Origin: Magnolia sinica
Taxonomy: Eukaryota; Streptophyta; Magnoliopsida; Magnoliales; Magnoliaceae
NCBI RefSeq assembly: GCF_029962835.1
Contig: NC_080579.1
Location: 83,903,959 to 83,967,958 of the forward strand
DNA: 64,000 bases
Reading direction: 5' to 3'
Made by a program: the position numbers and the translations under genes. Below, piece after piece: positions 11,830-21,644 of this stretch. The notes beneath the pieces were generated by a model, which was given only the letters and a program-made list of their open reading frames with translations, searched no databases and was not told the origin of the DNA. Positions within the stretch are counted from its first letter, which is position 1. Each line of letters begins with the position of its first letter.

Positions 11830-12415
11830 ATTTGAAGACTATCAAGCGCCTTTAGGTTGTTGCCTTTTTGCGTTCTTATCAACAACAAATACTCAGCTCT
11901 ATGGTTCTTCCTAATGTCTGCCTCTTTTGCCTCAAACAAGTAAAGTCAGTAGACCATTTATTCATCCATTGCCTCTTTGCCAAGGAAATTTGAAGCAGCA
12001 TTCTTCAGGATTCTAACATTTCATGGGTGACGCTGGCTTTGATCGATAGGCTTTTCCAATCCTGGTTTGCAGAAGGATGGAAGGCAAGAGAAGATCCAAG
12101 TGTTGTCGTTCGCTGGTGGCTGTTCACTGGTGCGAGTGGGCTGAAGGAAACAAATGCTGCTTCGTGAATAAAAGCAGTTCGGCTTCAAGGCTTATCCGTG
12201 GGGTTAATTTGTGTTTGGCGCTGCTTTAGGAATAAAAGTAGTTCGGCATCAGGGGTTATCCATGGGGTTAATTTGTGTTTGGCTGGTTGTATTTTTCTTT
12301 TTCTCTGGTTTGTTCCATTTTCTTATTTCCCTCTCTTTGTTTTCTGTTTCTTTTGGCCTGGCCTTCTGGCCGTGAATAAAATCACCATCTTTCAACAACA
12401 ACAAAAACCAGCTCT
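11830..12415 (+). mobile_element. Second L1-type LINE, 3' fragment
   Basis: In plus-strand frames broken by a stop, the terminal zinc-finger signature of LINE ORF2 is readable near 11905-11995: PNVCLFCLKQVKSVDHLFIHCLFAKEI. The 3' end is T/G-rich and finishes with 'gtgaataaaatcacc...caacaacaacaaaaacc', a typical LINE tail. The similarity to the zf-RVT region of the LINE at 5881-10441 is clear in arrangement, but the sequence differs, so this is another subfamily. Confidence 0.72.
12156..12283. repeat. 64-bp tandem duplication in LINE 3' UTR
   Basis: Two adjacent 64-bp copies (12156-12219 and 12220-12283), both starting gctgctt and ending gtgtttggc, with a handful of mismatches. They lie in the 3' UTR of the LINE fragment. 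Confidence 0.85.
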
Positions 12416-12419
12416 ATCA

Positions 12420-13459
12420 TTCAACCCACTGCCACAACTCATCACTCAAGTAACGTAAAACCCATTGGCAATTATAAATGCTGTGTCAGAGCATGCAAGC
12501 TATGCTCATATACACATCCATCGTACACATGGAGAGCATGCCTATCCAGATGCCCCTGGCTTGTTGCATTTGCATTCGTGTGAATTCGTAGTTCGAGTAA
12601 CATAAAACCCACTCCAAGATCTAGATAATCTAGCAGAATACATGGGCTATCCTCATGCACAAGTCCAGCTTACGCATGGAGCACACACAGGTTCATCGAG
12701 ACCGTCCAGATCTCAAACCACACTATGCAGAAGATTATCATCATTATAGCCTTGTCCCTGCTAACAAATTCATGAATGATACAGTACATATAGGTCACAG
12801 CCCAAAACTCACACTGATCAAACAACACTAACCACTCCATTCCATCGAACTTATGCTTGGAGAGAATGTGCGTATGTCCATTGAAGAATAAATTAGGGTA
12901 TTCCAATCAGAGTGATTTCTGGGGCGGAGCCGTCGATCATGAGACTCAAGCATAGGATGTTTTGGACTGAGTCTGCGCGACATGCCACGGACAAGCACGT
13001 CCGCATATTATCCACTGTAATCCGCCAGAGTATCATATAATTCTTACAAATACTAACATAAGAAATTAGATCATCTTACCTCTTTGGGATGGGACGAGTA
13101 GGGATGGCTGGCGTATCTGGAAGCCTCTAGAGCTTCTTCAAGATCGAGCTGGGCCGCGACATCTCTGCCAATGCGGTCGCTGATGAGACGGCCCGCACTG
13201 GCGATATCAGGGCCCACTGTCTCATCTTCCCACGACATGTATGGAAGAGAAATTCAAAAAAAAAAAAAAAAAAAAGCCCTATAAATCAAGAGATGGATTG
13301 AGATGAGAGGGCAAAACACTAGATTGAAAGCGAATGGAGAAGCCTGAAAGAGAATGAATGTCGGAGAGAGGAAACGAAAGGGTGAGCGACGGATTTTAGA
13401 GAGAGAGAGAGGGCGGGAGGGAAAAGAGGATTTTGAGTGGGTTTAGGGCTGGGTTTTTC
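12420..13459. other. Gene-free interval with A tract and GA run
   Basis: No coding similarity. It contains a 21-base A tract (13256-13276) and a GA-rich stretch (about 13395-13420). The tract from 13080 to 13255 is relatively GC-rich. A poly-A following low-similarity sequence could mark a retroposed fragment, but no donor was recognised. Confidence 0.5.
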
Positions 13460-14513
13460 GGAAGTGGATTGCGTGGTGTGCCACACAGCACCGACCTCAG
13501 TTGTGTATTGACGTCACTAAGGACTGTGGCCCCACAATGATGTAGGAGTTATATCTAAACCGTCCATCCATTTCACGAGATCATTTTGAGGTATCATCCC
13601 AAAAATTAGGCAGATAAAAACCTCAATTAGACCACAATAAAGAAATCAGTGTAATTAGATGCTTACCATTGAAAACTTCTCACGGACCACTGAAGTTTTC
13701 AATCAAGCTCAAATCCGTGTTTTCCCTTCGTGTAGGTGCGTGCCATCTTACCAACAGGTTGCATGGGGAAGCGGATTGGCTGGTGTACCATGCACCAGCT
13801 ATATAGCTGATGTATTGACGTAAGCTAATTTGATGGGTGACATCATGAGATATATGTTATATCTAAACCGTTCATCCACTTTGCGAGCTCCTCTTAAATA
13901 TAAGACAGATATAAAGGGTCCACTACAAAAAGCAGCTGAGGATTGAACGTCTACCAATGGGTCACAGAAGTTTCTAATCAATTTGAAATTTGTTTTTTCC
14001 TTTTCATCTATATATACCAGATTAGATGGAAAATACACGTTGTGATGGGCCTGTGAAATTTTCAATGGTGAAAATCATTACCCCGGATGCTAATTTTTAA
14101 GTGGTCGATTTGAGTTTTGGATATAATTTACTTTTTTAGCTAATGCTCTGAAATAAACTTGAAAAATTGATGAATGGTGTGGATATAATAAATACATCAT
14201 CAGGCTATGTAACTTTGATCTCCTTTGAACCGTTGGTACAACTCAGCTGGCAGGTGGTACACCAGTCAATCGGCTTCCGTTGGATGACACATAAAATCAT
14301 GGTGGGCCCTAGGAAGGTATCAACGGTGCCCGCTAATTTCTGTGGTACGGTCAATTTTAGCTTCAAATTTGCCTGAATTTTTAAGGGTTATACCTGAAAT
14401 GATCTCGCAAGACGGATGGACGGCGTGGATATAAAACATATGTTACGGTGGGCCCACAGAACTTGATGACGTCAACACACCACCGAGTGTGTCACGCCGC
14501 GCACTCCGCTTCC
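13460..14513. mobile_element. Recurrent long-TIR MITE (Mutator-like), outer copy, interrupted
   Basis: The left end ggaagtggattgcgtggtg pairs with the right end cgccgcgcactccgcttcc. Flanking nonamers gggtttttc (13451-13459) and agttttttc (14514-14522) match at 7 of 9 positions, suggesting a 9-bp target duplication. The two halves are inverse complements of each other over most of their length: a foldback element with the family core of 'gtccatcca' and 'gggcccac' blocks. It is interrupted by a second family member at 13767-14278. Confidence 0.82.
13767..14278. mobile_element. Recurrent long-TIR MITE nested in the previous one (512 bp)
   Basis: Ends ggaagcggattggctggtgtacc and, inverted, ggtacaccagtcaatcggcttcc. 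It is flanked by gttgcatgg (13758-13766) and gttggatga (14279-14287), 7 of 9 identical. The uninterrupted family consensus at this point reads '...aacaggttggatg...', so the insertion duplicated these nine bases. It is non-coding; the two arms can pair into a long hairpin. Confidence 0.87.
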
Positions 14514-14980
14514 AGTTTTTTCCGGGCCTTTTATGTTGAGAAAATAGCAAGTGGTCTGGAGACTACTGGAAGTGTTCGTAATCCGGCAGCTTAGCAACGT
14601 GGGGTCACTCTTGAGTCCCACTTCAGAAAGTAGGCCCCAGTATGGATATGCCATTGACGGTCAATTTCTTCCACAAAAGATAATCCTAGCCCTTCTAAGG
14701 TGAACTTGAATGTAACCACTGCTCATCCACGATTTTGGTTGTGGATGGATTGAAAGGCTCGTTTAGAAATTGGGCAATGTTTGCTTTTCCATGATACTAT
14801 TCACGGAGAGACTTGTCTTTTGGACGGTTTGGATCATCCGCGTACATGGCCTGATTAGCAGGCTACGAATTCACTTTGGTAGCCCGCGGCTTACAAGACC
14901 TGGCTTTTCAATATTTGCATTGGCGGGCCTCGGATCTGTTTAAATGGGTCGCTGCGTTTGATGGGGAGATGTGTCCGCAG

Positions 14981-15567
14981 GAAATCGGATTGCGTACTGA
15001 TCTACTCAGTACGCTTTTATCCTACTAAGTAAACTATGTTGGGCCCAACGTAAATTCATGTTGTTTATCCACGCCGTCCATCCGCTTTTATATCTCATTT
15101 TAGCAGTTGATCCCAAAATTGAAACATATTCAAAACTCAGGTGTGCCATGCCACAGGAAACAGTGGAAACAATGATTTCCACCGTTGAAACCGCCTACAG
15201 TGACGTTTATCTGTCATCCGACGTGTTCATAATATTAAAAGGACATGGATGAAAGGATAACACAAATATTGGATGACATGTTCATAATATTAAAAGGACA
15301 TGGATGAAAGGAAAACACAAATATTAGCTTGACAAAAAACTTCTGTGGCCCCAACGAATTTTTTCAACAGTAGATGTTCAATTCACACTCTTTCGTGTGG
15401 TGTGGCCCAATTGAGCTTTGTATATGATTTATTTTTATTTGATGAAATAAAAATAAATTTATAAAATGTTTGAAATGAGTGGATAAAATAAATACATCAT
15501 GGTGGGTCCCACGTAGTTTACTCAGTAGTCTTAGGGTACTGTGTTACTCAGTACGCCATCCGCTTCC
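14981..15567. mobile_element. Recurrent long-TIR MITE (587 bp) with internal 55-bp duplication
   Basis: Left end gaaatcggattgcgtactga, right end agtacgccatccgcttcc. Flanks tgtccgcag (14972-14980) and tgtccgtag (15568-15576) agree at 8 of 9. Inside the left arm a 55-bp unit is duplicated in tandem (15220-15274, 15275-15329). The arms are inverse complements, with the family core at 15030-15080 and 15470-15520. Confidence 0.87.
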
Positions 15568-15999
15568 TGTCCGTAGAGCGGGGGACTCCTGTGTTAGTTT
15601 TGCACAGTTTTAAAAATGATGGAGAGTGTTCAAGCGTGCACATGTTGTAGAAGTATAGAAATCCAGACCGTCCAAGTGGATGATCCAGCTGAACATGGAG
15701 CATGCCAGAAAAATCACATAGATAAAACAATATTAATCATAAATACTTATTATTTTACTTTAACCATCCATTTAAAAGACATTAATTGGCCGTTAGGAAT
15801 TCCGATTAACTGATGAGTTTTATTTTAGAAATATGCTACATCCACAGTGAGACCCACAATTCAGACAGCCCACATATGAAGATGATGAGCCACCACCGTT
15901 CTATTAAATTGTGTAAAATAAGTGTGCGAGTCTACCGGTAATGGAGACAGCACTGGCTGGGCAGAGGTTACATAACTCCAGCAGTGCTCCACCTGGACC

Positions 16000-16500
16000 T
16001 GGGAACAAGCCATGTAGGTGCGGCCCTAGGGGTGGGGCCACCTCGATGTATCTACTGTATATCCACACTGCCCCATCTATGCTGCTCATTTTAGGTATGA
16101 GCTCAAAATGAAAGATATAAAAGTTTCAGGTGGACCACACCATAAGAAACAGTGGCAGTAAAAAGCTCATCTTTAAAAACCTCCCAAGCTCAATTGCATA
16201 GCTTGTTGACTATCTAACTTGTTTATAAGGTCACACGGATATGGACAAAATGGAAAAAATAAATATCACCTTGATCTAAAACTATTGTAGCCACATTGGA
16301 TTTTTATTAGTCAGTAACCACTACTTCCAATGGTATGGTCGACCTAAACATTGTATTTGCTTCCTTTTCGGGCTCATGCTCTAAAATGAACCAGAAAAAT
16401 GGATGAGCCGTGTGGATGTACAAAAATCCGTTGAATTGTTTCTCATAATCTAGATCGCACCTACATCATTGATTCCAAGTCACAACTAAGTCGTGCTCCC
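16000..16500. mobile_element. Diverged recurrent-family MITE
   Basis: Carries the inverted core (ggggtggggccacctcgatgta near 16030, and a decayed mirror near 16400-16460 with 'tggatgagccgtgtggatgt'). Also readable are 'ggtggaccacaccataagaaacagtgg' and 'accactacttccaatggt' in mirror positions. Ends and target duplication are not clear. Confidence 0.55.
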
Positions 16501-16845
16501 GTAAAACACGACTTCCTGCAGTCCTGAAAGTAGCCATGTGTAGGGTTGTACACAAGCTGAGCTAGCTCAAAAAGCTCACCTGGCTTGGCTTGATTCAACT
16601 TAGATTGACTCTACTCAAAGGACGACTTGGGGCGAGATAAGCTTCGTATAACTTAACTCATTTTGAAAATGAGCTGAGTTCGGGTATAGTGCAACTCAAC
16701 ACGACTTGAATATTATATATATATATATATAAAAGTTAAAATTTTAAAGCTTAAAACAAAAGGTCAAAACTTAAAAAATTCTATCCCTTTCCTTTCTTTT
16801 CACTTTCCCTTACCCAATCCCCCGTGGCCAGCACCCAAGCAGTCA

Positions 16846-16876
<31 letters not shown>

Positions 16877-16959
16877 ACAACACCCTCAAAGGTAGGTTCG
16901 TCTATCATCTATTTATTTATCTAAAATTTTATATATAACTGAATATTATTTGTTTGATT

Positions 16960-17480
16960 TGGGGCGGGTTCGGTGGTTAGGCTAGATTGGGGTCGAGTGC
17001 AGGTGGGGTGCTCGGTCGGGTGCAGGTTGGTTATTGGGATGGGTCGGGTTGAGTTGGGTGGTAGGGGTCGGGTTAGGCATTGAGTCGGACTGGGTTGGGT
17101 GCGGGCTGGGTGCTGGGTTAAGTTGGGTACAGGTTGGGTTAGGTGTTGGGTGCTGAGTTAAGCTTGGATGGGTCGGGTTGGGTGTTGGGTTAAGTCGGGG
17201 GTTGGTTCGAGTTGGGCGCTGAGTCAGGCTGGGTTTGGTACGAGTTGGGTGCTAGGTTGAGTCAGGTTGGATCGGGTTGAGTTATGCTGGGTTGAGTATG
17301 AGTTAAGTGTCGGCCTACTTGGTTGGGTCAAGTTGGGTGTTGGTTGGGTTGGGTTCAATGTTGGCCTATTGGGTTGGGTGCCAGTTGAGTCGAATTGGGT
17401 GTTGGGTAGTCGGTTAGGGATGTCGTGTTGAGTCGAGTAGGGTTTAGCTGCTGAGTTGGGTCGGTTGGAGTCAGTCGAAT
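16960..17480 (+). repeat. G-rich degenerate minisatellite (gggttgggt type)
   Basis: About 500 bp of variants of gggttgggtcgggttgggtg, with irregular spacing. The plus strand has many closely spaced GGG runs and so could form G-quadruplexes. It lies between the hAT-like left end and the BED exon, where hAT elements often carry subterminal repeats. Confidence 0.8.
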
Positions 17481-17640
17481 TAATTTTGCATTTTCTATAG
17501 TTGAATATTGAAACTGATGAGTTGTAAAATTGTAATTGTGATTTTGTGAATATGTGAATGTATAGTATAGATTATATTTGCATAATTTTCTTTATTTTGC
17601 TTAAAACAATATTTCTCTTACAACAAAATAATGTGCAGCA

Positions 17641-17856
17641 ATATCTTCGGATGATCCATCCACCAATATTTGGGATTATGGTTCCCAAGTCCACTTATCA
17701 GACTATAGAATAATGAAGATTCAATACAATTTCTGTGGGGCCAAATTTGTAGACAAAATAAATCGGCATGGACTACACTTATTAGGTTGGGGGGAGATAC
17801 ATAACCGTGTCCTAGAGCATTATGAGAGGCACGGGTTTTATTCTAGCCTATTGTAA
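17641..17856 (+). pseudogene. BED-type zinc-finger exon of a hAT-like transposase
   Basis: A 72-codon open segment follows an acceptor-like ttttgcag-style sequence (…aatgtgcag ca) at about 17638. The core reads IQYNFCGAKFVDKINRHGLHLLG, resembling plant BED fingers (I-x-C-x2-C-G-x-x-F-x-G-G-I-x-R-x-x-x-H-L). The first metal-binding Cys is replaced by Tyr, and the pair of Gly residues is DK. The frame ends in TAA after 72 codons. No transposase catalytic core or dimerisation domain was seen downstream. Confidence 0.5.
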
Positions 17857-18146
17857 ACTCCAACAATAAGCTTTCTACCCTTCTCCCACACCAAGTACAA
17901 CTAGTCATGAGATATATCATAACAAATATATATTTAATCAATGAATGATCTAAAATAGAGAGAGTGAAAATAATTAGTATGGAAGATGAATAGGAGAATG
18001 AAGCTTGATTGAGAACTTCGGAATAAATGCAATTAAAAATAGCCTTAAAGTTAATCAAGAAAGAGGTGGAGGCATCTAAATATCAATGATGTCCTCCTCG
18101 ATAACATGACACATAAGCATAACCAAGCACGACTAGCAAAAAGCTA

Positions 18147-18371
18147 TTGAAGTTTATTTCCAAACTCGCCTCATTCTACAAGATATTGGGTATTCCATAT
18201 GAACTATCTCACAAAAAAAGTTTAAAAAAATTAGTTGAATTTATACAAGAACACGATGAAAAAGTCTCACCACCTTTTGATTCATGGGATATTAATGAGC
18301 ATATTGGAGAATATCCCACCAGCTCAAGCACGGATGACGAAAATGATGGATCCGAACCTAATTTAAGATAA
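18147..18371 (+). other. Short unrecognised ORF (74 codons)
   Basis: The predicted peptide is basic at the N-terminus and acid/Ser-rich at the end (STDDENDGSEPN). I do not recognise a family. It lies downstream of the BED exon and just before the solo LTR, and could be a leftover 3' exon of the same hAT-like element. Whether it is a true coding piece is doubtful. Confidence 0.25.
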
Positions 18372-18463
18372 TGTTAAAATTATAAAATATGTATTAAGTT
18401 TTTTACCCATAGACTTGTAATCATATGGAATAAATATGCTAACTCAACTTTCCAATTATGAGT

Positions 18464-21400
18464 TGTAACGCCCTGAAAATCGGGGGTCGAGTAGGTACCC
18501 AACTCCCGAGTTCCAACGCATCACGTATGCAACATAGACAATGATGATTTGATGTTGTCCATGTAAATGCATAAAACATTAATGAGATTAAACTAAATCA
18601 GCGAATCATACTCCAGGGATAGTTGAATTTACCCAAACGGAAGACTGTGATCAATGTATAAAATATACAAATCATTGTAGGTCTCCAGAGTATGAGCGCA
18701 TTGTCAGGTCAAATAGTTACAAGTATTGTTTCAAAATACAAAATATCAAAAGTGATGGTCCATTACAAGTATAAGCCCCGAAGCCCCGCCGATCAGAACG
18801 GTCTATAGAAACCCGCCTGAATACTGCATATATGAGAATGCATCCCCATCATCCTCAAAGTTCGGCTCCACCTCGCAGGCCACGCCATCATCTGAAACTA
18901 CAATAGGGTCTGGTTAGTGTTTAAAACACCGCCCTGTAACGTGGGAGTGAGTGATCAGCTTAGTGGAACAATAAAGCAAGGGTTAACATATTATCAATTC
19001 AGTCAAGCAGTAATGATAACGCAATACAACAATCAGGTCCTAAGTACTCTTGTTAATACAAGAATGATATGAAATAATGATGCATGCCCTCGCCTGCGCT
19101 CTCTTAGCGACTTCATCTCACGATTATGGCATGAAACACTTCCTCAATGCTTGACCTGCTACGCTAAATGCACACGTAATGCGATGCATGAGCGTGATTA
19201 GCCAAGTTGCTTACTTATGTTTATTCATATAGCAGGATTGGGAAGCTAAGGTACCTCCCTTATATCATTTTCCAAACAATGATCCATTCTAGGGTCGTCA
19301 GTCCTAGCCAGTCTCATACGATGTTGTGGTTACAGGTCGCTACAAAGGGCTCGTCACCTCGATGCATGCCTGGTTTATACTCTTGTTTACTGCGGCGAGG
19401 CTCGTCACCTCAACGCAGTCTTAGAGTATGCTCGAGGTCACTACGAGTGGCTCGTCACCTAGACGTAGGCCGACAGCTCGAATACAATGTCCCATACCAC
19501 CGTATTCGGCTCATGAGTTTGGGTTGCTCACTGGTCACCACGGGGAGGCTCGTACCCCAGCGTAGGCCGACAGCTCGACTACGGTGTCCCATACCACCAT
19601 GCCCGGCTCATGAGTCTTAGTGGATCGAGGTACCGAGGTTAAAAGGGTTTCCACTGGTGAGTTTGGTACCTTATATTCAAGCAGTAGCGTCCATACATGG
19701 TGAACACACATTGGGTCAATCGAGTTACTTGACGAGCTCGATGGGTACGAGCGCACGTTGACTTGATCGACATGGAGTGCGTAAGCATTCCACGTGGCCT
19801 AACCACTGTCGACAACCCAAGTACGACTCGGATTCATCGAACATGTCCGGTGTGGCGAAACAACCTCAGCCACTAACCCAGGACCTGTTACCGATTGCCT
19901 GGACTATATAATAGTCGCAATCACACTCAATTCCAACAAGTAATCACATGAGATAGTCAAAACAGTAATGAACAAATAATTCAAGTACTACAATCATTTG
20001 AGCATTTTATAAGGACACATATTGAACATGTTATCCCAGGCATGTATTTCATACATAAATCACGCAGTTAAATTTTAGTCACATGAAGGAATTTATACAT
20101 ATAACCAAGGTAGTTGAGAATCTTATCTCAACACCCTTAAAAAATATAATTCAATAAACACTTACTCCTTCAGATATTTTATCGAACACTTAGACTACAC
20201 CTTTCAACATACATGATGTATGTTGGTTACAACATATATTAGGATAAATCCTTTCACCAAGGTGTTGTCTAATACACATCAATCACGTTCTTACATTCCA
20301 TACACATGGCAGGCACAAATCATGAATCTATATTCATTCAATCATTTCAACAAACACTTAGAATGCATTACAATCAACATAGTTTACATATATGTGTAAT
20401 ATACGGGAAATACCGTATCTAAGCATATGAGATTGCAATCAAGTCAGTCATAAATCATTACTGAGATTGAAAGCCTTGAAAACCATAACCTAAATATTTA
20501 TAGTCTATACCTTACGCTGGTAAACAGGTATTGAACTCAGTTTGCATACCGAGTCTTTGTCTATGGCACAATGGCAACCTACAGTATGAAATAGGTTAGT
20601 TATTTCATCATTCACATGATTTTAAACCCTAAAATATGTTTGCGTTAGATTTTTCTTACCTAAGAATGGAATCGGAATCGCCCGTATAGCGATACAGGAA
20701 TTGTGGTTAAGCACATGGAGCGTCAGGGAAAGATCCCGGCAACTAACTCCCACTCTCACTCATTTCTCCTCACTTTCTCCTTCTCTTTTCTCTCTCTTTT
20801 CTTCCCAGGGTTTGGAAATTCGTATGTGGTGAGAGAGAAGTGGGTTTAGGCCTTTATATAGGCCCAGGTCTGATGGAAATGGCCCCAAGGCCAAGGTATA
20901 CTTAGGTTATATCCAAAGGGTCCGTTTTAGTCCAACGGAGCACTTCTGGAGGCCTCTTTTCCTACGCGCGGTCGGTCTTAAGCTCTCTGACATTGGATCT
21001 AGGTCAAGCTATGTTTTCGGTCCAATCGGATTTACAGATCGATTGTGGCGGACCAGTTTCAGTTCGACGGTCACCGGTACTCGATCAGAGTCACCAGTGC
21101 ACTGACATGTATTGAACATTTTCCTTGATCCGAGGGTGTAATTGGGTCAGATTCTGACGGTCTGAATCCTTATATTTGAACCTGTAAGTGAACGACTCAG
21201 TTTACTTAAGTTTGGATTTATTTATTAAAAGTATTCGCGTTTCTCACCCACTTCACTCTGGGCTCAAGTTGTGCGTTTCTGGATATTATTAGGATTTGAT
21301 TTCCGGGATGGTTGTCAAGTCCAACAAGGCGGTCACATTCGTATAGTTTCGTAGTTATCGAACTTTCGACGTGCGGTCCATGTCCGATATGGAGTTTCGA

Positions 21401-21639
21401 TGTGCTCCCGAAAGCACCTGGGTTTAGAGATTGATTTTTGATTTCAGGGTAAGGTAGCGTCAATGATTCTACGAGTTTTGGATCTTGCATATCGTATTAA
21501 AAGTGATTAGTGCTAATTTCACAGATAATTTAGTTTAGCACTAGTTAATTCTCGACTAATTTCTAAAGGATTTGGTCCTGTGTGATTTCTGCCTGAGGTG
21601 GTACTCGAGCCTTTGTATGGATTTTTTCGAGACGTTACA
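18464..21639 (-). mobile_element. Solo LTR, 3,176 bp, perfect 5-bp target duplication
   Basis: Termini are exact inverted repeats TGTAACG (18464-18470) and CGTTACA (21633-21639). They are flanked by the identical pentamer TGAGT (18459-18463 and 21640-21644). No gag-pol or second LTR is present, so this is a solo LTR left by LTR-LTR recombination. The minus strand carries a TATA box and, at its start, TGTAACGTCTCGAAAAAATCC, typical of long LTRs of chromovirus/Tekay-like Ty3 elements; that lineage is inferred. A 97-bp internal tandem duplication starts at 19465 and 19562 (gtaggccgacagctcg). Small open frames here are not genes. Confidence 0.92.
20851..20860 (-). promoter_or_regulatory. TATA box of the solo LTR
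   Basis: Minus strand TATATAAAGG, followed downstream (20820-20760, minus strand) by a purine-rich leader. It sets the transcription direction of the LTR as minus. Confidence 0.55.
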
Positions 21640-21644
21640 TGAGT

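Larger units (their letters stand above)
16541..18459 (+). mobile_element. hAT-like transposon remnant
   Basis: It begins with tagggttgtacacaagctga at 16541, very like the termini of two hAT-type elements in this window (26263 and 50605). It then carries an (AT)n run (16712-16731), a (TC)n run (16850-16876), a long G-rich minisatellite and a BED-finger exon (17641-17856). No right terminus with the preceding octamer gccatgtg was found; the right side is cut by the solo LTR at 18464 or lost. The assignment is inference from the left end plus the BED motif. Confidence 0.5.

Noticed and set aside
16960-17480. Interstitial telomere repeat
   Set aside because: The units are variants of gggttgggt and not the plant TTTAGGG repeat.
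19207-19620. 137-codon open frame inside the 3.2-kb LTR
   Set aside because: It overlaps a 97-bp tandem duplication and a non-coding solo LTR; no domain, and the composition follows the repeat.
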